Assembly: GCA_001599755.1 (NCBI GenBank)
Contig: BCHX01000003.1
Coordinates: 2,453,289-2,517,288, forward strand
Direction of reading: 5' to 3'
DNA from: Gliomastix tumulicola
Taxonomy: Eukaryota > Ascomycota > Sordariomycetes > Hypocreales > Bionectriaceae
Length of the DNA stretch: 64,000 bases
The notes beneath the pieces were generated by a model that worked only from the letters and a program-made list of their open reading frames with translations, was not told where the DNA came from and searched no databases. The first letter of the stretch is position 1; each line of letters begins with the position of its first letter. A program made the translations under genes and the position numbers. Below are positions 22,781-33,084 of this stretch, in pieces.

Positions 22781-23538
22781 AGGAACGCAACGCATCTGAC
22801 AGCAGGTCCGAGCGCAGGGCGACACGAGCCCTGACGGTGACGGGCGCGATGCCGGAGTCTGGAGAATATAGGACGAACAGGACACTTTATTTGAGGACAA
22901 ACGGAGGCTATGGTCATTGATGATTCTATGGAGTTCTAGAGATTAGATACAGGGGGGGCAGGGACATGCCCACTACCAACAGCTGACACTAATGGTGCAG
23001 AGTGATGGCGGTCAAGTCACCGCCCGGGTTAAGGATATTGGGAAAAGTTGATGGAGATAAAGTAGATTAGAAAGCTGGCCACGCAAGGCCAGAACATGAT
23101 GTAAAGAAAATACTACCACACAGATGATGAACTGGGCGTCTGGAGATGATGCTCGTGCTGTGGTTGGGCTTTCGCCGCCTGTGATGTAGGGTAGCTGCCC
23201 CGCACTAAATACCATCCGCAGGCATTAGAGGTCCTTCCCAAGCTTCCAACATGCAACATTCCATTGCAACCCAACACCTCCACAACACCGTAAGTCGTCC
23301 ACGCCTTTGAGGCCCCGAATCCGACACCCTGTCGCTCTCAGACTCGATCTTGCCACAATCCCGAAATTGCCTCGACACGACGACGCCTCGCCCTCACGTG
23401 CGACTTCTCCACTCCAGCTCCGAGGGGCAATAACTACCCCAGCTGCACACCTCGACCACACCACACCCCGCGATCACAACACCTGGCCGAGCCGTCGCGA
23501 ACTCGTGATCATCCCAAGCTGATGGGGGTCGTGTCAAG
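22781..23538. other. intergenic region upstream of csn3
   Basis: About 0.76 kb. The right third is a C/A-rich leader typical of fungal 5' UTRs. No gene recognised. Confidence 0.5.
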
Positions 23539-25129
23539 ATGGATCAGCTCGTTCAATTGATAGGGGCCTTCCCGGCGCCCTCGCCGGAAAAGAACCTGAA
23601 GAAGCGGGATGCTGAGCTGCGCCAGTACACAGCATCGTTCGCTCACCTCCAGATCAGCACCAAGCAGGCCATCATCGCGCACCCCATCGCCGCCCTCGAG
23701 GTTAGTCATACTAGTGGCCGTGCAGCGACCAGCCTGGACATCTTGGCGATGACACGGTGCTAACGGGACTTGCGCAGCTCGTCAATCCGAACGTGAACTC
23801 GATCGCTTCCCTCGTCATCCTCAACACCATCCTCCACGCGGGCGTCCCGCCGGCCGGCGATCTGAACCGTCTGCGAGACCTGATACTCGACTTCATTGTC
23901 GGCTTTGATCCTATCCAAGCTCGCTATGTCGGCAACTTGCTGCTGGCACTCCTCGAGCGGATCGCAGCAGGCAACCTATTCCCGGTATGGAAGCACACAC
24001 GACGCCAGCCTGCTCGTCACTAACTTCTCTGCAGCCCAGAGTCGCGGTCGAGATCCTTGTCACTGCGATCCTGAAAGTCGACCCCACGGGCGCCGTGCTC
24101 ACATCCACACATCTAGCAGCCGTCAAGCTAGCATACGAAACAGATAGCCTTGACTCCGTGCTACGACTCATTAAGATCGATACCCTAAGTTTCCCACGCC
24201 CGACCGGAGGAGACCCGAGACCGCTATGCGACCCGGACCTCGAGCCGTCATACTACGTTTCCCAGTCCCTGGGACTTACTGGCAAGCTCAAGCATGACGC
24301 CGTGCTGGAGTACGAGCTCCTCTCGGGTCTCATATTCATGTCAAAGAGGGACTGGGCTGGGGCCATGAACTCCCTCGAGAAGATCGTGGCGCACCCAGTG
24401 AAGGACAAAGCCGTGAGCAAGATCATGGTGGAGGCCTACAAGAAATGGGTGCTGGTCGGTGTGCTCAAGACGGGCCGTCCGCCAACACTGCCGGCCTACA
24501 CCAGTGCGGCCGCCAAGCAGAATTACGGCACACTTGCCGAGCCGTACACGCAACTCGCGGGCGTCTTTGTCAACAATGACCCCGATCAGCTATTGACAGG
24601 CGTTGCGGCGAATACCGAACTCTGGATTAAAGACGGAAACGAGGGGCTGGTCCAAGAGCTGCTCGCCTACTACCAGAAATGGCAGATCATCAACCTGCGG
24701 GATGTGTATCGTCAAGTCTCTATCAGCAAAATTCGCGAGGCGACCATCAGCGGCACTAGCGGTCAACCTTTGCCTGACAACGACTCTGTGTTGAGTTTGG
24801 TGGAGAGCATGCTCGAGTCCGGCATGTTCCGGGGAGAGCTATCTCCGCCGGAGGAGGAGGGCGATGGCGAGCATTACCTCACGTTCCACGACGACGCAAG
24901 CCTCATCACAGAAGCACATTTCGCCAGCGAGCTCAGGATTGTTCAGACGAGCATCGCCACCCTTGCTGGCTACTTTAAGCAGGCCAACGACCGTCTTAGC
25001 TCCACAAAGGACTACGCCCTACACGTGGCGCGCGAGCAGAAGCGGACAGACAAGGACGGCCTGGATGCTGCATACGACAACCAGGCCGACGACGAAGATC
25101 TCATGTCAGGTGTCGTGGCTAATGATTAA
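23539..25129 (+). CDS. csn3: COP9 signalosome subunit 3 (CSN3)
   Basis: Subunit of the COP9 signalosome, the PCI complex that removes Nedd8 from cullins and influences light response and development in filamentous fungi. Three exons (23539..23700, 23778..23984, 24035..25129) give 487 residues, close to the family length. The start MDQLVQLIGAFP is followed by helical repeats. The second exon carries VNPNVNSIASLVILNTIL. The third holds the PCI/winged-helix part (ELLAYYQKWQIINLRDVY, VSISKIREATISG). Introns have donors GTTAGT and GTATGG with acceptors GCGCAG and CTGCAG. The C-terminus is acidic (QADDEDLMSGVVAND). The motif set and length make the call firm. Confidence 0.9.
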
Positions 25130-25661
25130 CTCGAGCTAGTGGTGTGGTCTGAGGGAGGGGGTTGGTGAAGGAGGAGGCTGGGGGGTGACCAAGATTCAAC
25201 AGCCCCTGCTTCTTCTCGAATTTATTGAGAAGATGTTGCAATGGATGTCTTACGAAGGCTGGCCTGATCTATGTCTCATTGATCCTAGGTTCTTGTCCTG
25301 GGTACTATAGACGGCTATCATATTCTGCCACGGACGCCACTATGCCACTTGATAACGCAGCCACAGGTGAAATTCAATAGATATTTTTTTCAGCCTTTCT
25401 TAAGACCAATTGACTCTCAACTTACTCTCTTCTGAATATGGCTGGGCCAGCCACTTTCTCTTCCAGCCTCGGGAGTTTTACTGGGGGGGGGGGCTTCCTG
25501 AGTTCATGCCTATAAAAAAATACCACTTATACACCTGTTCAGCTCCTTTCAACCTTCCCCTATGATTCCCTCAACCACTGGATTTCAGCTTCAGGCATAC
25601 AGTCTCGAATTATATTCAAACACTTCCGCCCTCAATTAAGTTTTACATCAGGTCACAAACA
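25130..25661. other. intergenic region upstream of the first PLC-like gene
   Basis: About 0.53 kb with a nine-G run near 25484 and a TATA box. No coding sequence. Confidence 0.5.
25511..25520 (+). promoter_or_regulatory. TATA box of the PLC-like gene
   Basis: TATAAAAAAA lies 151 bp before the ATG at 25662 and precedes a C/T-rich leader. Confidence 0.5.
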
Positions 25662-27485
25662 ATGAGACCATCAAACCCGGTTGTCTTTTCTCTGTTTGCG
25701 GGAGCGTTTGCCTCCCCGACACCCAAGTTCGCTGACCACACAATCAACTATACTGGCAGCCACGACGCGGGTATCACGGGCAAACTGGCTGCCATAATTC
25801 CCTTTCCTGCTCCGCATGGACTCGCCACGGCACCGGCGAACATCTCATTGGATGGTCACACTCATGACGAGCCAGATGACCTGGACCTTGACACCAATCT
25901 GCCCGAAATCGGCGACAGCCTGTCTCAAGCCCTGAATAAAGGTGTGACGGTGGGCAAGGAGAAAGACAAAAAGAAGGACCAAAAGAAAGAAAAGAAAGGA
26001 GGCCCCGTATGCCGAGGACCGGGAATCCTCAACTGCATCACCATCATCAACGCCACGCCCTACCGCTGGCGGAAGGGCTACACGCATCACTACCAGATGG
26101 GCAAATGGGACAGGTGGCCCGAGTACATCGAGCCGGGCCACATCGCCAAGATGGACCCCTGGTTCATGAACCAGGCCTGGCACAACGAGGACGACTCGGC
26201 GGCCGAGGTGGTCTACCACCTCGAGGAGACGGACGGCAAGGCGGCCTTTGAGATCAAGCTGCTCCCCGGCCGGTGGCACCACACCAAGATCGTCTTCATG
26301 GACGGGCTCGAGACGGCGAACCTGCCCAGGGGGTCGGAGCTCCTCTTCGAGTGGCGCTGGCCGCCCGACGGCGTGCACTTTGTCCTCTCGGGCAACGAGC
26401 ACGACGGCTTCGCGGCCAACCACGGGCCCGAGGCGTGGATGCAGAGCATGATGGGCGAGATCGGGGACGTCCCGCTCAGCGAGGTCGTGCTCGGGCGCAG
26501 CCACCACGCGGGCTCGTACGTGCTCAGCAGGAAGGAGGGGATCTGGGCCAACGAGGGCAACACGCAGACGCAGACCGAGGACATCTACACGCAGCTGCGC
26601 GACGGCGGCGTCCGCGTGCTTGACGTGCGCGCGCTGGCGTGGTGGACGTGGAACAAGGACAAGGAGGTGGACGAGGTCGAGTGGTACACGAGCCACGGGA
26701 GCTCCACCGTTGCGGTCACCGTGACCTGGCAGGGCGCGTTCCAGGCGAAGCTGGACGACATCTTTGAGCAGATCAACCGGTTCAATGACGAGTTCCCGGG
26801 CGAGCTCATCATCGTCGACTTGCACGAGCGGGCGCTGGACAACTGGCTTCTGGACAGGACGTATCGCCCGCCGGAGAGCATGCGGTCCCGCGGGCGGAGG
26901 CTGCTCTACGAGAAGATCATGGAGGGGCTCGAGCACCGCATCGATCTGCCGGGCGGCGGCGGCGACTACACCGAGCTGACGCTGCGCGACCTCGTCGGCG
27001 ACGGCAAGTCGGGCGTCCTCGTCCGCATCAACGAGAGATGGGTGGAACTCGACGAGGGCTACTACCCGGGGCCGGAGGAAGGCTTCATCCTGAGCAGCGA
27101 GCTCCCCGTCAAGACGGCCTGGAGCGACACCAAGGACGTCCCCACGCTGCGCAGGGAGCAGCGCGAGGCCCTGATCAAGAACCGGCCCGGACCAACCACG
27201 GAGGATAGGGAGCCTCGCAAGGGACTGGACACGCAGTACATCATCACGCTGCAGGGGCTGGACAACGTCGAGGGTAGCATCATGGTCGACGCGCGGAACA
27301 AGGCGGCACCCAGCCTGTGGCGGAACTTCTGGCGCTTCTTCACCGTCGACCACTATCCGAGCTGGCTGACCGTTGATGGGATCACGGGGACTGAGTTTAA
27401 GGCGTATATCATGGCGATGAACAAGTGTTTCGTGGCGCGGGAGTGTGGTGACTGGGCGGAGGAGGAGAGGGAGCTTGATGGTTGA
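25662..27485 (+). CDS. secreted PLC-like phosphodiesterase (PI-PLC X-type)
   Basis: Single-exon protein of 607 residues. A short signal peptide (VVFSLFAGAFASPTP) leads to a variable region with a Lys-rich stretch (KEKDKKKDQKKEKKGG, about 98-113) and then an aegerolysin-like or beta-sandwich segment (ITIINATPYRWRKGYTHHYQM). The phosphodiesterase barrel starts near residue 270: VLGRSHHAGSYVLS supplies the first catalytic-type histidine, VRVLDVRALAWW the acidic metal-ligand strand, and ELIIVDLHERALDNW a later strand. Proteins of this class are TIM-barrel PLC-like enzymes; most fungal ones have no known substrate. The open frame is strongly GC3-biased, like its neighbours. Convergent with the SUR7-type gene. 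Confidence 0.82.
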   Translation: MRPSNPVVFSLFAGAFASPTPKFADHTINYTGSHDAGITGKLAAIIPFPAPHGLATAPANISLDGHTHDEPDDLDLDTNLPEIGDSLSQALNKGVTVGKEKDKKKDQKKEKKGGPVCRGPGILNCITIINATPYRWRKGYTHHYQMGKWDRWPEYIEPGHIAKMDPWFMNQAWHNEDDSAAEVVYHLEETDGKAAFEIKLLPGRWHHTKIVFMDGLETANLPRGSELLFEWRWPPDGVHFVLSGNEHDGFAANHGPEAWMQSMMGEIGDVPLSEVVLGRSHHAGSYVLSRKEGIWANEGNTQTQTEDIYTQLRDGGVRVLDVRALAWWTWNKDKEVDEVEWYTSHGSSTVAVTVTWQGAFQAKLDDIFEQINRFNDEFPGELIIVDLHERALDNWLLDRTYRPPESMRSRGRRLLYEKIMEGLEHRIDLPGGGGDYTELTLRDLVGDGKSGVLVRINERWVELDEGYYPGPEEGFILSSELPVKTAWSDTKDVPTLRREQREALIKNRPGPTTEDREPRKGLDTQYIITLQGLDNVEGSIMVDARNKAAPSLWRNFWRFFTVDHYPSWLTVDGITGTEFKAYIMAMNKCFVARECGDWAEEERELDG

Positions 27486-27859
27486 GGTCTTGATATTGGA
27501 AGCACGAGTGGACTGAGATTGAGCGGGATACGCTGGATTTGTATACCTGATCTATTGAAAAGTTGCCCTATAGTTCTTTCTGTAGCCGAATGAGACCGAA
27601 GAAAGGAAAATGAAACGCAATGCCTCTTTTGTATGTGGTTTGAACAATCTCCAAGTTTTCGGCCGTACTGGCTCCACGATGTGCCAGTTAATGCTCCCAG
27701 ATCCGACGCTTGTCCAACGGTAGCATTCCCAACTGTCTTCCCTAGCCCGTGCGCCTCTATTTTCCAGCTCGCTCGAAAAAACCAACGACGTGATGTATAC
27801 ATATTACAGTTGCTAGATACTTAAGTAACCAACCCCCCCGGCGAAACGCTTCCACCCTT
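27486..27859. other. convergent 3' flank between PLC-like and SUR7-like genes
   Basis: The region has lower GC than its flanks and probably holds both 3' UTRs and terminators. No gene was seen. Confidence 0.5.
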
Positions 27860-28768
27860 TTATTCGGCCGACTGGCCCGCCGGCGCTGCGCCCTCGGTCT
27901 CCGTCGCAGGGGACGAGGACGAGGCGCCGCCCTTCCGCCGACGGACGAAGCTCGGGACGGCGAACTTGCCCGGCTGCTTCTCGCCCCCTCCGGCACTCCC
28001 CTCCGGCGAGGCGCGGCGAGCGGCGCGGGCGCTCCGGTCGGGCTTGCAGCAGCAGCCCATGGCGGCGTGCAGGAGGAAGGCGAGGTCGGTGAGGATGGCG
28101 GCGATCCACATGAAGACGAACATCTTGATGCCAATGTCGGCGCGGATGTTGAGCTCGTCGACGGCGGTGAGGGCGACCTTGGCGGCGACGCTGATGGTGG
28201 TCGCGATGATGGCGGCCACGGAGATGAGGATGGCCGAGATGGCGGCGACGACGGTCACCGGAATCGTGAACCAGCGCGTGCGCATGACCAGCGGCGACGC
28301 GAGGAACAGCACGAAGTTGACGACGGTGCCCGCCGTGAAGAAGGCGTACATGATCTGCGAGCCCAGGCGCAGCAGCTCGAGGATCGTCGTCACCTCGCCG
28401 GGAAGCGCGATCGTCGCCCCCGCGAGCAGCTCGCCGACGAGCACCTCGACCGGGTTGAACCAGTAGAAGGTGCGCGGCTCGGAGCAGTAGGTCACGCCCT
28501 CGGTCAGGTAGCCCTCGCAGAAGTTCCAGAGCCCGACCTGGTAGAAGTCGTGCAGGCCGAGGCTGCGGGCGACCGAGTTGAGCAGCTTGGAGTTGTCGAC
28601 GGAGATGGGGATGATCTGGGAGACATCGAGCTTGAAGAAGTAGATGTCGTTGAGGATGTGGTTGATGTGCGTGTTGCCGAGGGAGACGAGGATGAGGAAG
28701 GGGAGGGTGACGAAGTAGAAGGACATGGCCACCAGCGTGGTGTTGCGGCGGGCGGGAGGGACGGCCAT
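27860..28768 (-). CDS. SUR7/PalI family claudin-like membrane protein
   Basis: Protein of 302 residues with four membrane segments: one near the N-terminus (SFYFVTLPFLILVSLG), two in the middle (IMYAFFTAGTVVNFVLFLA; IPVTVVAAISAILISVAAII) and one late (MFVFMWIAAILTDLAFLLHAA). The first extracellular loop holds the family motif of tryptophan and cysteines (GLWNFCEGY, then VTYCSEP). SUR7 members lie in eisosome/MCC domains of the plasma membrane; PalI members act in ambient-pH signalling. The cytoplasmic tail starts with a CCCKPDR palmitoylation-like cluster and is rich in Ser, Ala and Arg. Single exon, start ATG at 28768. Which of the two subfamilies it belongs to cannot be told here. Confidence 0.87.
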   Translation of the reverse strand: MAVPPARRNTTLVAMSFYFVTLPFLILVSLGNTHINHILNDIYFFKLDVSQIIPISVDNSKLLNSVARSLGLHDFYQVGLWNFCEGYLTEGVTYCSEPRTFYWFNPVEVLVGELLAGATIALPGEVTTILELLRLGSQIMYAFFTAGTVVNFVLFLASPLVMRTRWFTIPVTVVAAISAILISVAAIIATTISVAAKVALTAVDELNIRADIGIKMFVFMWIAAILTDLAFLLHAAMGCCCKPDRSARAARRASPEGSAGGGEKQPGKFAVPSFVRRRKGGASSSSPATETEGAAPAGQSAE

Positions 28769-30531
28769 GATGGGCTGCTGTTTGTGTGACGAGCGCGAGG
28801 CTGTCGTTGGAAAGTGAGGTGGTGAGGTTGAAGAGTGGTGGTGCTTGTGGTGGTTGGTGGTGTTGAAGGTGGTGCAGCTGACTCCGGTTGAGGTGGTCAG
28901 CAGGTGACAGCTCTGTAGAATGACCTGAGCTTAACGAGGGAGGATGCAGCACCTCGCAAAAACTGCACCCTGTGACGACCGACCAGATGCAGCTTCACGA
29001 GCAACGAACAAACGAGTGTTTTTTCAGCCTGAGCTCTCAAAGTGGCCCGAGTCCAGCCGCAGAAACGAGGAAACGGGACAAAAATGAAAAACGCACCAAT
29101 TCCCAGGCCACAAGCAGTGCTCTTGGAGGTTTCGTCATCAAAACTGGAGCGCAAAAGCCACCCACGCGTTAGCGCGCTGTGATCTCTAGCCCAAGGCCCC
29201 AAGCACTGTTCAAGCCCCACTCCGTTCCACCGCCAGCTGGCGGGAGGCTCGTTTAGGGGATGGCAGAATGCTTGTTGGATCCCCCCCGGCGCGTGGGTTC
29301 CAGTGGGCCGAGCCCCTAAAAGCAGCCCAGTAAAAGGGATGGATGGTGGAGAATGTTTAAGCAAGCTGGTAAAACAGCCCGTCACCCAAGTCAAAAGGAC
29401 GGTGAACGGACGGTCTCGAGGCCGGCCGGAAATGAGTGCTCAGAGAGTTTGATGGCTTTGAGACACAATCCAATGGGAAATTTTAGGTACTAAGTCAGGA
29501 ACCCGCAAGCCATCCCGTAGAAAACAAAGAGACTCAGGGCCAGGGCAACGGTTAAACGGATATCAAGGTTCACGATCTAGAACGCTGATCTCAATTCCTA
29601 CGCAAGTACCTGCTGGTACGGCAGACGATCAGCTCTTCTCAGCCGCGCACCAGGTACCTCACCGGTCCCGTTGCACAATTGAGTCGTTTTTTGCACTACA
29701 ATAGGTACCACACCGTAATACAATTCGTTGTGCAACTTGCCGTTACAGGCGAGCCCGGAACCTGGAAAGAAGAGCCGGGCGAATCGGCGCTGGCCACATG
29801 GGAAAAAAAGGCTGTCGGTTGCAACGAATGCAGTGAGCCTCTCGGGAGTTGCATGCAAGATGAGGTGTGTTTTAGCTCAGATGGGACACAGGCAGGCATC
29901 AAAAATTGGAACAAGATCCAGCCCCATCTGCAGGGGACACGATGGAGAGCATCCCCTGTAAACATTACCCAACCGCAGCGACGATCAAGGGGACAATAAT
30001 CATTGGACAGTATGCGTACCGTGAGATCAATGCAGCAGCAGTCCCTCATCCCAAATACGAGATACAGTATCTATAAACACAGGAGACGACGACAAGCACG
30101 GCTGAGCCAAAACCCTGATCACCCCAATCTCGAATTGTCCTGGTGATCGAAACTGGGATCACGAGCCGCGCGTCAGAGAATCAGCTCGGCAGCGCTACTC
30201 ATGACCCCCCCGGTCGTTAGTTTTTTCTTAGCATGAGATCCAAGCCGTGGCAGCCCATTTTGTGTCGTCACTGGAGCTCCACCCAAAGCTCCAACTTCCA
30301 ACTCACCGTTGCCGTTGACCCTGCTCAGTTGAGAAAAACATCTCTCCATCCTCCCACAACAGTCGTTACCGGTCATCGATTATCGCGTTTTAACCTCGCT
30401 TGAACGCAACTGGCTTCTGCCTAGCTGCGCCTAACTGCTCGTTGGTTGGATCGCGGGACCTTCAATTTTGAAGGCTCCGGCCTGAGCTGCCAAAAGAAAA
30501 CAAGTTCGCACCTCACAACACAACCGCCAAC
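28769..30531. other. 1.8-kb divergent intergenic region
   Basis: Lies between the SUR7-like gene (-) and the second PLC-like gene (+). It includes a GGTGGT/TGGTGGTGTTG-rich probable leader of the SUR7-like gene (28800-28900). I saw no gene. Short frames here show no family pattern. Confidence 0.5.
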
Positions 30532-31818
30532 ATGAGACCAGCCACAGCTCTTTTCGCGGCGTCCGTCGTCGGCAGGGCCCTCGGCCAGACCGTCACGTTC
30601 GACCAGACCTCGCAGCTGAGCTTCTACACTGGCACCAAGACAGAGGAGATCCAGCAGGGCACCAACGTGCCCACGGGCTCCTACGCCTCCTACAGCTCCA
30701 AGATCACGCTCACCGGCATTGATACGGGCACCCCCAGCACCTTCACCGAGACAGGCATCACTCCCACCGACCTGTCGTCCACCACCATCGGCGCCAACGC
30801 GACGGAGACGTCCACGGCGCCGCCCAAGCCCACCAACACGCAGCCCTGCAACGGCCACGTCGAGCTCTGCACCCGCCGCTGGAGCAACGTCACCCACGTC
30901 GGCTGCCACAACTCGCCCTTTGTCCGCCCGGGCAACTCGGGCTCCAACCAGGAGCTGCCCGTCCGCGCGCAGCTCGACGACGGCGTGCGCTTCCTCCAGG
31001 CCCAGATCCAGTTCCCCGAGAACGCCACGGAGCCGCACTTCTGCCACACGTCGTGCGACCTGCTCGACGCGGGGCCCATCACGGACTGGCTGACCGAGGT
31101 GACTAACTGGGTCCGGGACCACCCCTACGACGTCGTCACCATCCTGCTCGGCAACGGCAACTACTCGCACCCGTCGCTCTACGCGCCCTTCATCGAGAAG
31201 TCGGGCATCACGCGCTATGCGTACGAGGCGCCGTACCTGCCCATGAGCCTCAACGACTGGCCCACGCTCGAGCACATGATTGTGCGCGGCAAGCGCGTTG
31301 TCATGTTCCTCGACTACGAGGCCCGCCAGGAGGAGTACCCGTGGCTGCTGGACGAGTTCTCGCAGATGTGGGAGACGCCGTTTGACCCGCTTGATCGGGA
31401 CTTCCCCTGCACTGTCCAGCGCCCGCCGGACCTGTCTCGTGATGCTGCTAAGAACCGACTCTATCTGATGAACCACAACCTCAACGTCGAGTTCAACGTG
31501 TTGGGCATCTCCCTGCTCGTGCCCGCCGTCGCTCTGCTTAACGAGACGAATGCCGCGGAGGGTCAGGGTAGCTTGGGTCTCGCCGCCAACAACTGCCGCT
31601 CCGACTGGGGCCGCGCGCCCAACGTCCTCAACGTGGACTACTACAACTACGGCGACCCTCCCGGCTCTGTCTTCGAGGTCGCCGCGCGCATGAACAACGT
31701 CACCTACGACTGGAACTGCTGCAGCCCCACGAGCGCGGCATCCCCTTCGCTCCAACTAGCAGGATTCCTCATGACGGTCGTTCCCGGCCTGCTCTCCGCT
31801 GCGTACCTTGTACTCTAA
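30532..31818 (+). CDS. GPI-anchored PLC-like phosphodiesterase
   Basis: Single-exon protein of 428 residues of the PLC-like TIM-barrel superfamily. A signal peptide is visible (ATALFAASVVGRALG). A Thr/Ser-rich segment (about 60-100) is followed by CNGHVELCTRRWSNVTHVGCHNSPF, in which the first catalytic-type histidine is present. QLDDGVRFLQAQIQF follows, where the acidic residue of the barrel strand is replaced by QAQ. Other visible elements are FCHTSCDLLDAGP, HPYDVVTILLGNGN and KRVVMFLDYEARQEEYPW. The C-terminus is CCSPTSAAS followed by a hydrophobic tail, fitting a GPI signal. It is a distant relative of the secreted enzyme at 25662, not a recent duplicate. Confidence 0.85.
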   Translation: MRPATALFAASVVGRALGQTVTFDQTSQLSFYTGTKTEEIQQGTNVPTGSYASYSSKITLTGIDTGTPSTFTETGITPTDLSSTTIGANATETSTAPPKPTNTQPCNGHVELCTRRWSNVTHVGCHNSPFVRPGNSGSNQELPVRAQLDDGVRFLQAQIQFPENATEPHFCHTSCDLLDAGPITDWLTEVTNWVRDHPYDVVTILLGNGNYSHPSLYAPFIEKSGITRYAYEAPYLPMSLNDWPTLEHMIVRGKRVVMFLDYEARQEEYPWLLDEFSQMWETPFDPLDRDFPCTVQRPPDLSRDAAKNRLYLMNHNLNVEFNVLGISLLVPAVALLNETNAAEGQGSLGLAANNCRSDWGRAPNVLNVDYYNYGDPPGSVFEVAARMNNVTYDWNCCSPTSAASPSLQLAGFLMTVVPGLLSAAYLVL

Positions 31819-32453
31819 TCTAATACCCTCCACCATCCCCCCTCCCCGGGCCCCGGTCGTGTGCGAACCTGGGCGGGGTGAATAACGGCCGCTTGTTGCG
31901 CAAGGCGTCTTTTGTCTTCTAGACGCCGGATATCGGATTTCTTGTATTTGGGTTTTATAGAATGGATATACCATCTTCAATACACACGACTTTGGTCTAC
32001 CGGCCTGGCCTCGCAGGCGTTGATTGGGATAGAAAGCTGCGGCTGGCTTTTCAATGTGGTCAAGAAGTGGTTTGAATTTAATATATTTGCTTTAGGTGTC
32101 GTTCAAGTACATCTTGATCCCGCTTGCGCCTTAGCTATTGTTATACTCTATTACCCGTCCGCGGCGTGTCAAGTTCTTCAAAATCCGGTGAGAGGTATGG
32201 TACACTGCAGCCACGCCTGGTCAAGATGCTTCCTAGTCTAACCATTAGTTAGAATATATCACCCCGGCGCTGACATTGGATCAATATAGGGCATGGACAC
32301 TGACCGACAGCATGCAGTCCTTCATACTCGAGCTCGACGTCAAAGGTCTCGGTGTACACTCGTCGGGCAGTCCACCGCGTCCGTGGAGGCTGCCCTGCAT
32401 TGGCGACCTGTCTAGCACGGCGGACGATGGGGCTTCCTGCTGCCCCTAACCTG
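31819..32453. other. intergenic region
   Basis: Downstream flank of the PLC-like gene. GC is lower than in the genes on its left. Nothing recognisable. Confidence 0.5.
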
Positions 32454-32630
32454 TTAGTTGAATTGGAGGGGGGGGGGGGGGGGGGGAATGGGATCGAAGC
32501 TCTGGCGGGATGTACTAGTGAGTTGGCCTTGTCGCCGTTGAGACCTTTGATAACATTTGAAAAGGACGAATGCTGTAGGTGGTAGGGCTACTATTAGCGC
32601 GACGATTGCTACGATGGCTTCAGTGTTCAT
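32454..32630 (-). CDS. very small single-pass membrane protein
   Basis: A 58-residue protein. The start MNTEAIVAIVALIVALPPTA is a hydrophobic segment followed by a basic stop-transfer region (KCYQRSQRRQ), a Ser/Thr-rich piece and a proline run. This looks like a type of very small fungal membrane protein I have seen as hypothetical in related genomes, but I cannot name it. The proline run is encoded by a 19-nt C tract (G tract on the + strand, 32468..32486), so slippage would change the last residues. A TATATAG-type box on the same strand about 75 bp upstream supports transcription. In-frame codons upstream (to 32678) would add a less likely extension. Confidence 0.55.
   Translation of the reverse strand: MNTEAIVAIVALIVALPPTAFVLFKCYQRSQRRQGQLTSTSRQSFDPIPPPPPPLQFN
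32468..32486. repeat. poly-G tract of 19
   Basis: An uninterrupted mononucleotide run inside the small membrane protein gene. It codes for six prolines plus one base. Confidence 0.9.
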
Positions 32631-33000
32631 TTTATATGGAAGATCTTGGGGATGAATAGCGATACCGATGTCCTCCACCCTTGGGAAGGGGAAGTCGGGG
32701 ATTTATATAGTGGCATCCGGTCCTTTTAACACCTTCGAATCTTGACACAAGGCACAGCTCAAATCTGATATGAGATGTACATGAGATGTAACTCACAGAC
32801 ATCGAGAAAGTGACAATAATCCGATTTTCACAACAACTTGGGCCTCAGGGTACCACAGCGCTGTGATCCCTACTCCAGCCAAGCTCAGTTGATCCCTGCT
32901 AGCCCAGCGCAGCACGTGGTGGAAGGAATTCATGAGACGTACGGCCATACAAATTAGTACGTAGACGTCTCATATTTTTTTTCTACCGTATGTGCAGGTA

Positions 33001-33084
33001 GGGTACCGCCGCCCAATGATCCCTGCAAGGGTACCGCAGCTCAATGATCCCGCCGAGGGTACCACAGCCCAATGATCCTGGCTA
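33001..33084. repeat. 28-bp minisatellite, three tandem copies
   Basis: Three exact-length copies (33001..33028, 33029..33056, 33057..33084) share GGGTACC, then A/C GC, then CAATGATCC. A single diverged copy with GGGTACCACAGC and TGATCCC lies upstream at about 32848..32875. Confidence 0.9.

Noticed and set aside
25845..27353. Long minus-strand open frame of about 500 codons
   Set aside because: It is the antisense of the PLC-like gene. The sense strand has a signal peptide, catalytic motifs and the family pattern; the antisense product is low-complexity Val/Leu/Arg/Asp sequence caused by high GC3.
28067..28789. Plus-strand open frame of about 240 codons rich in Asp/Glu/Gly
   Set aside because: Antisense of the SUR7-like membrane protein, whose transmembrane pattern and Cys motif are convincing.
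30421..31755. Minus-strand open frame of about 440 codons
   Set aside because: Antisense of the GPI-anchored PLC-like gene, with biased composition and no motif.
33001..33084. CRISPR-like array
   Set aside because: The 28-bp units abut directly with no spacers, and the organism is a fungus.
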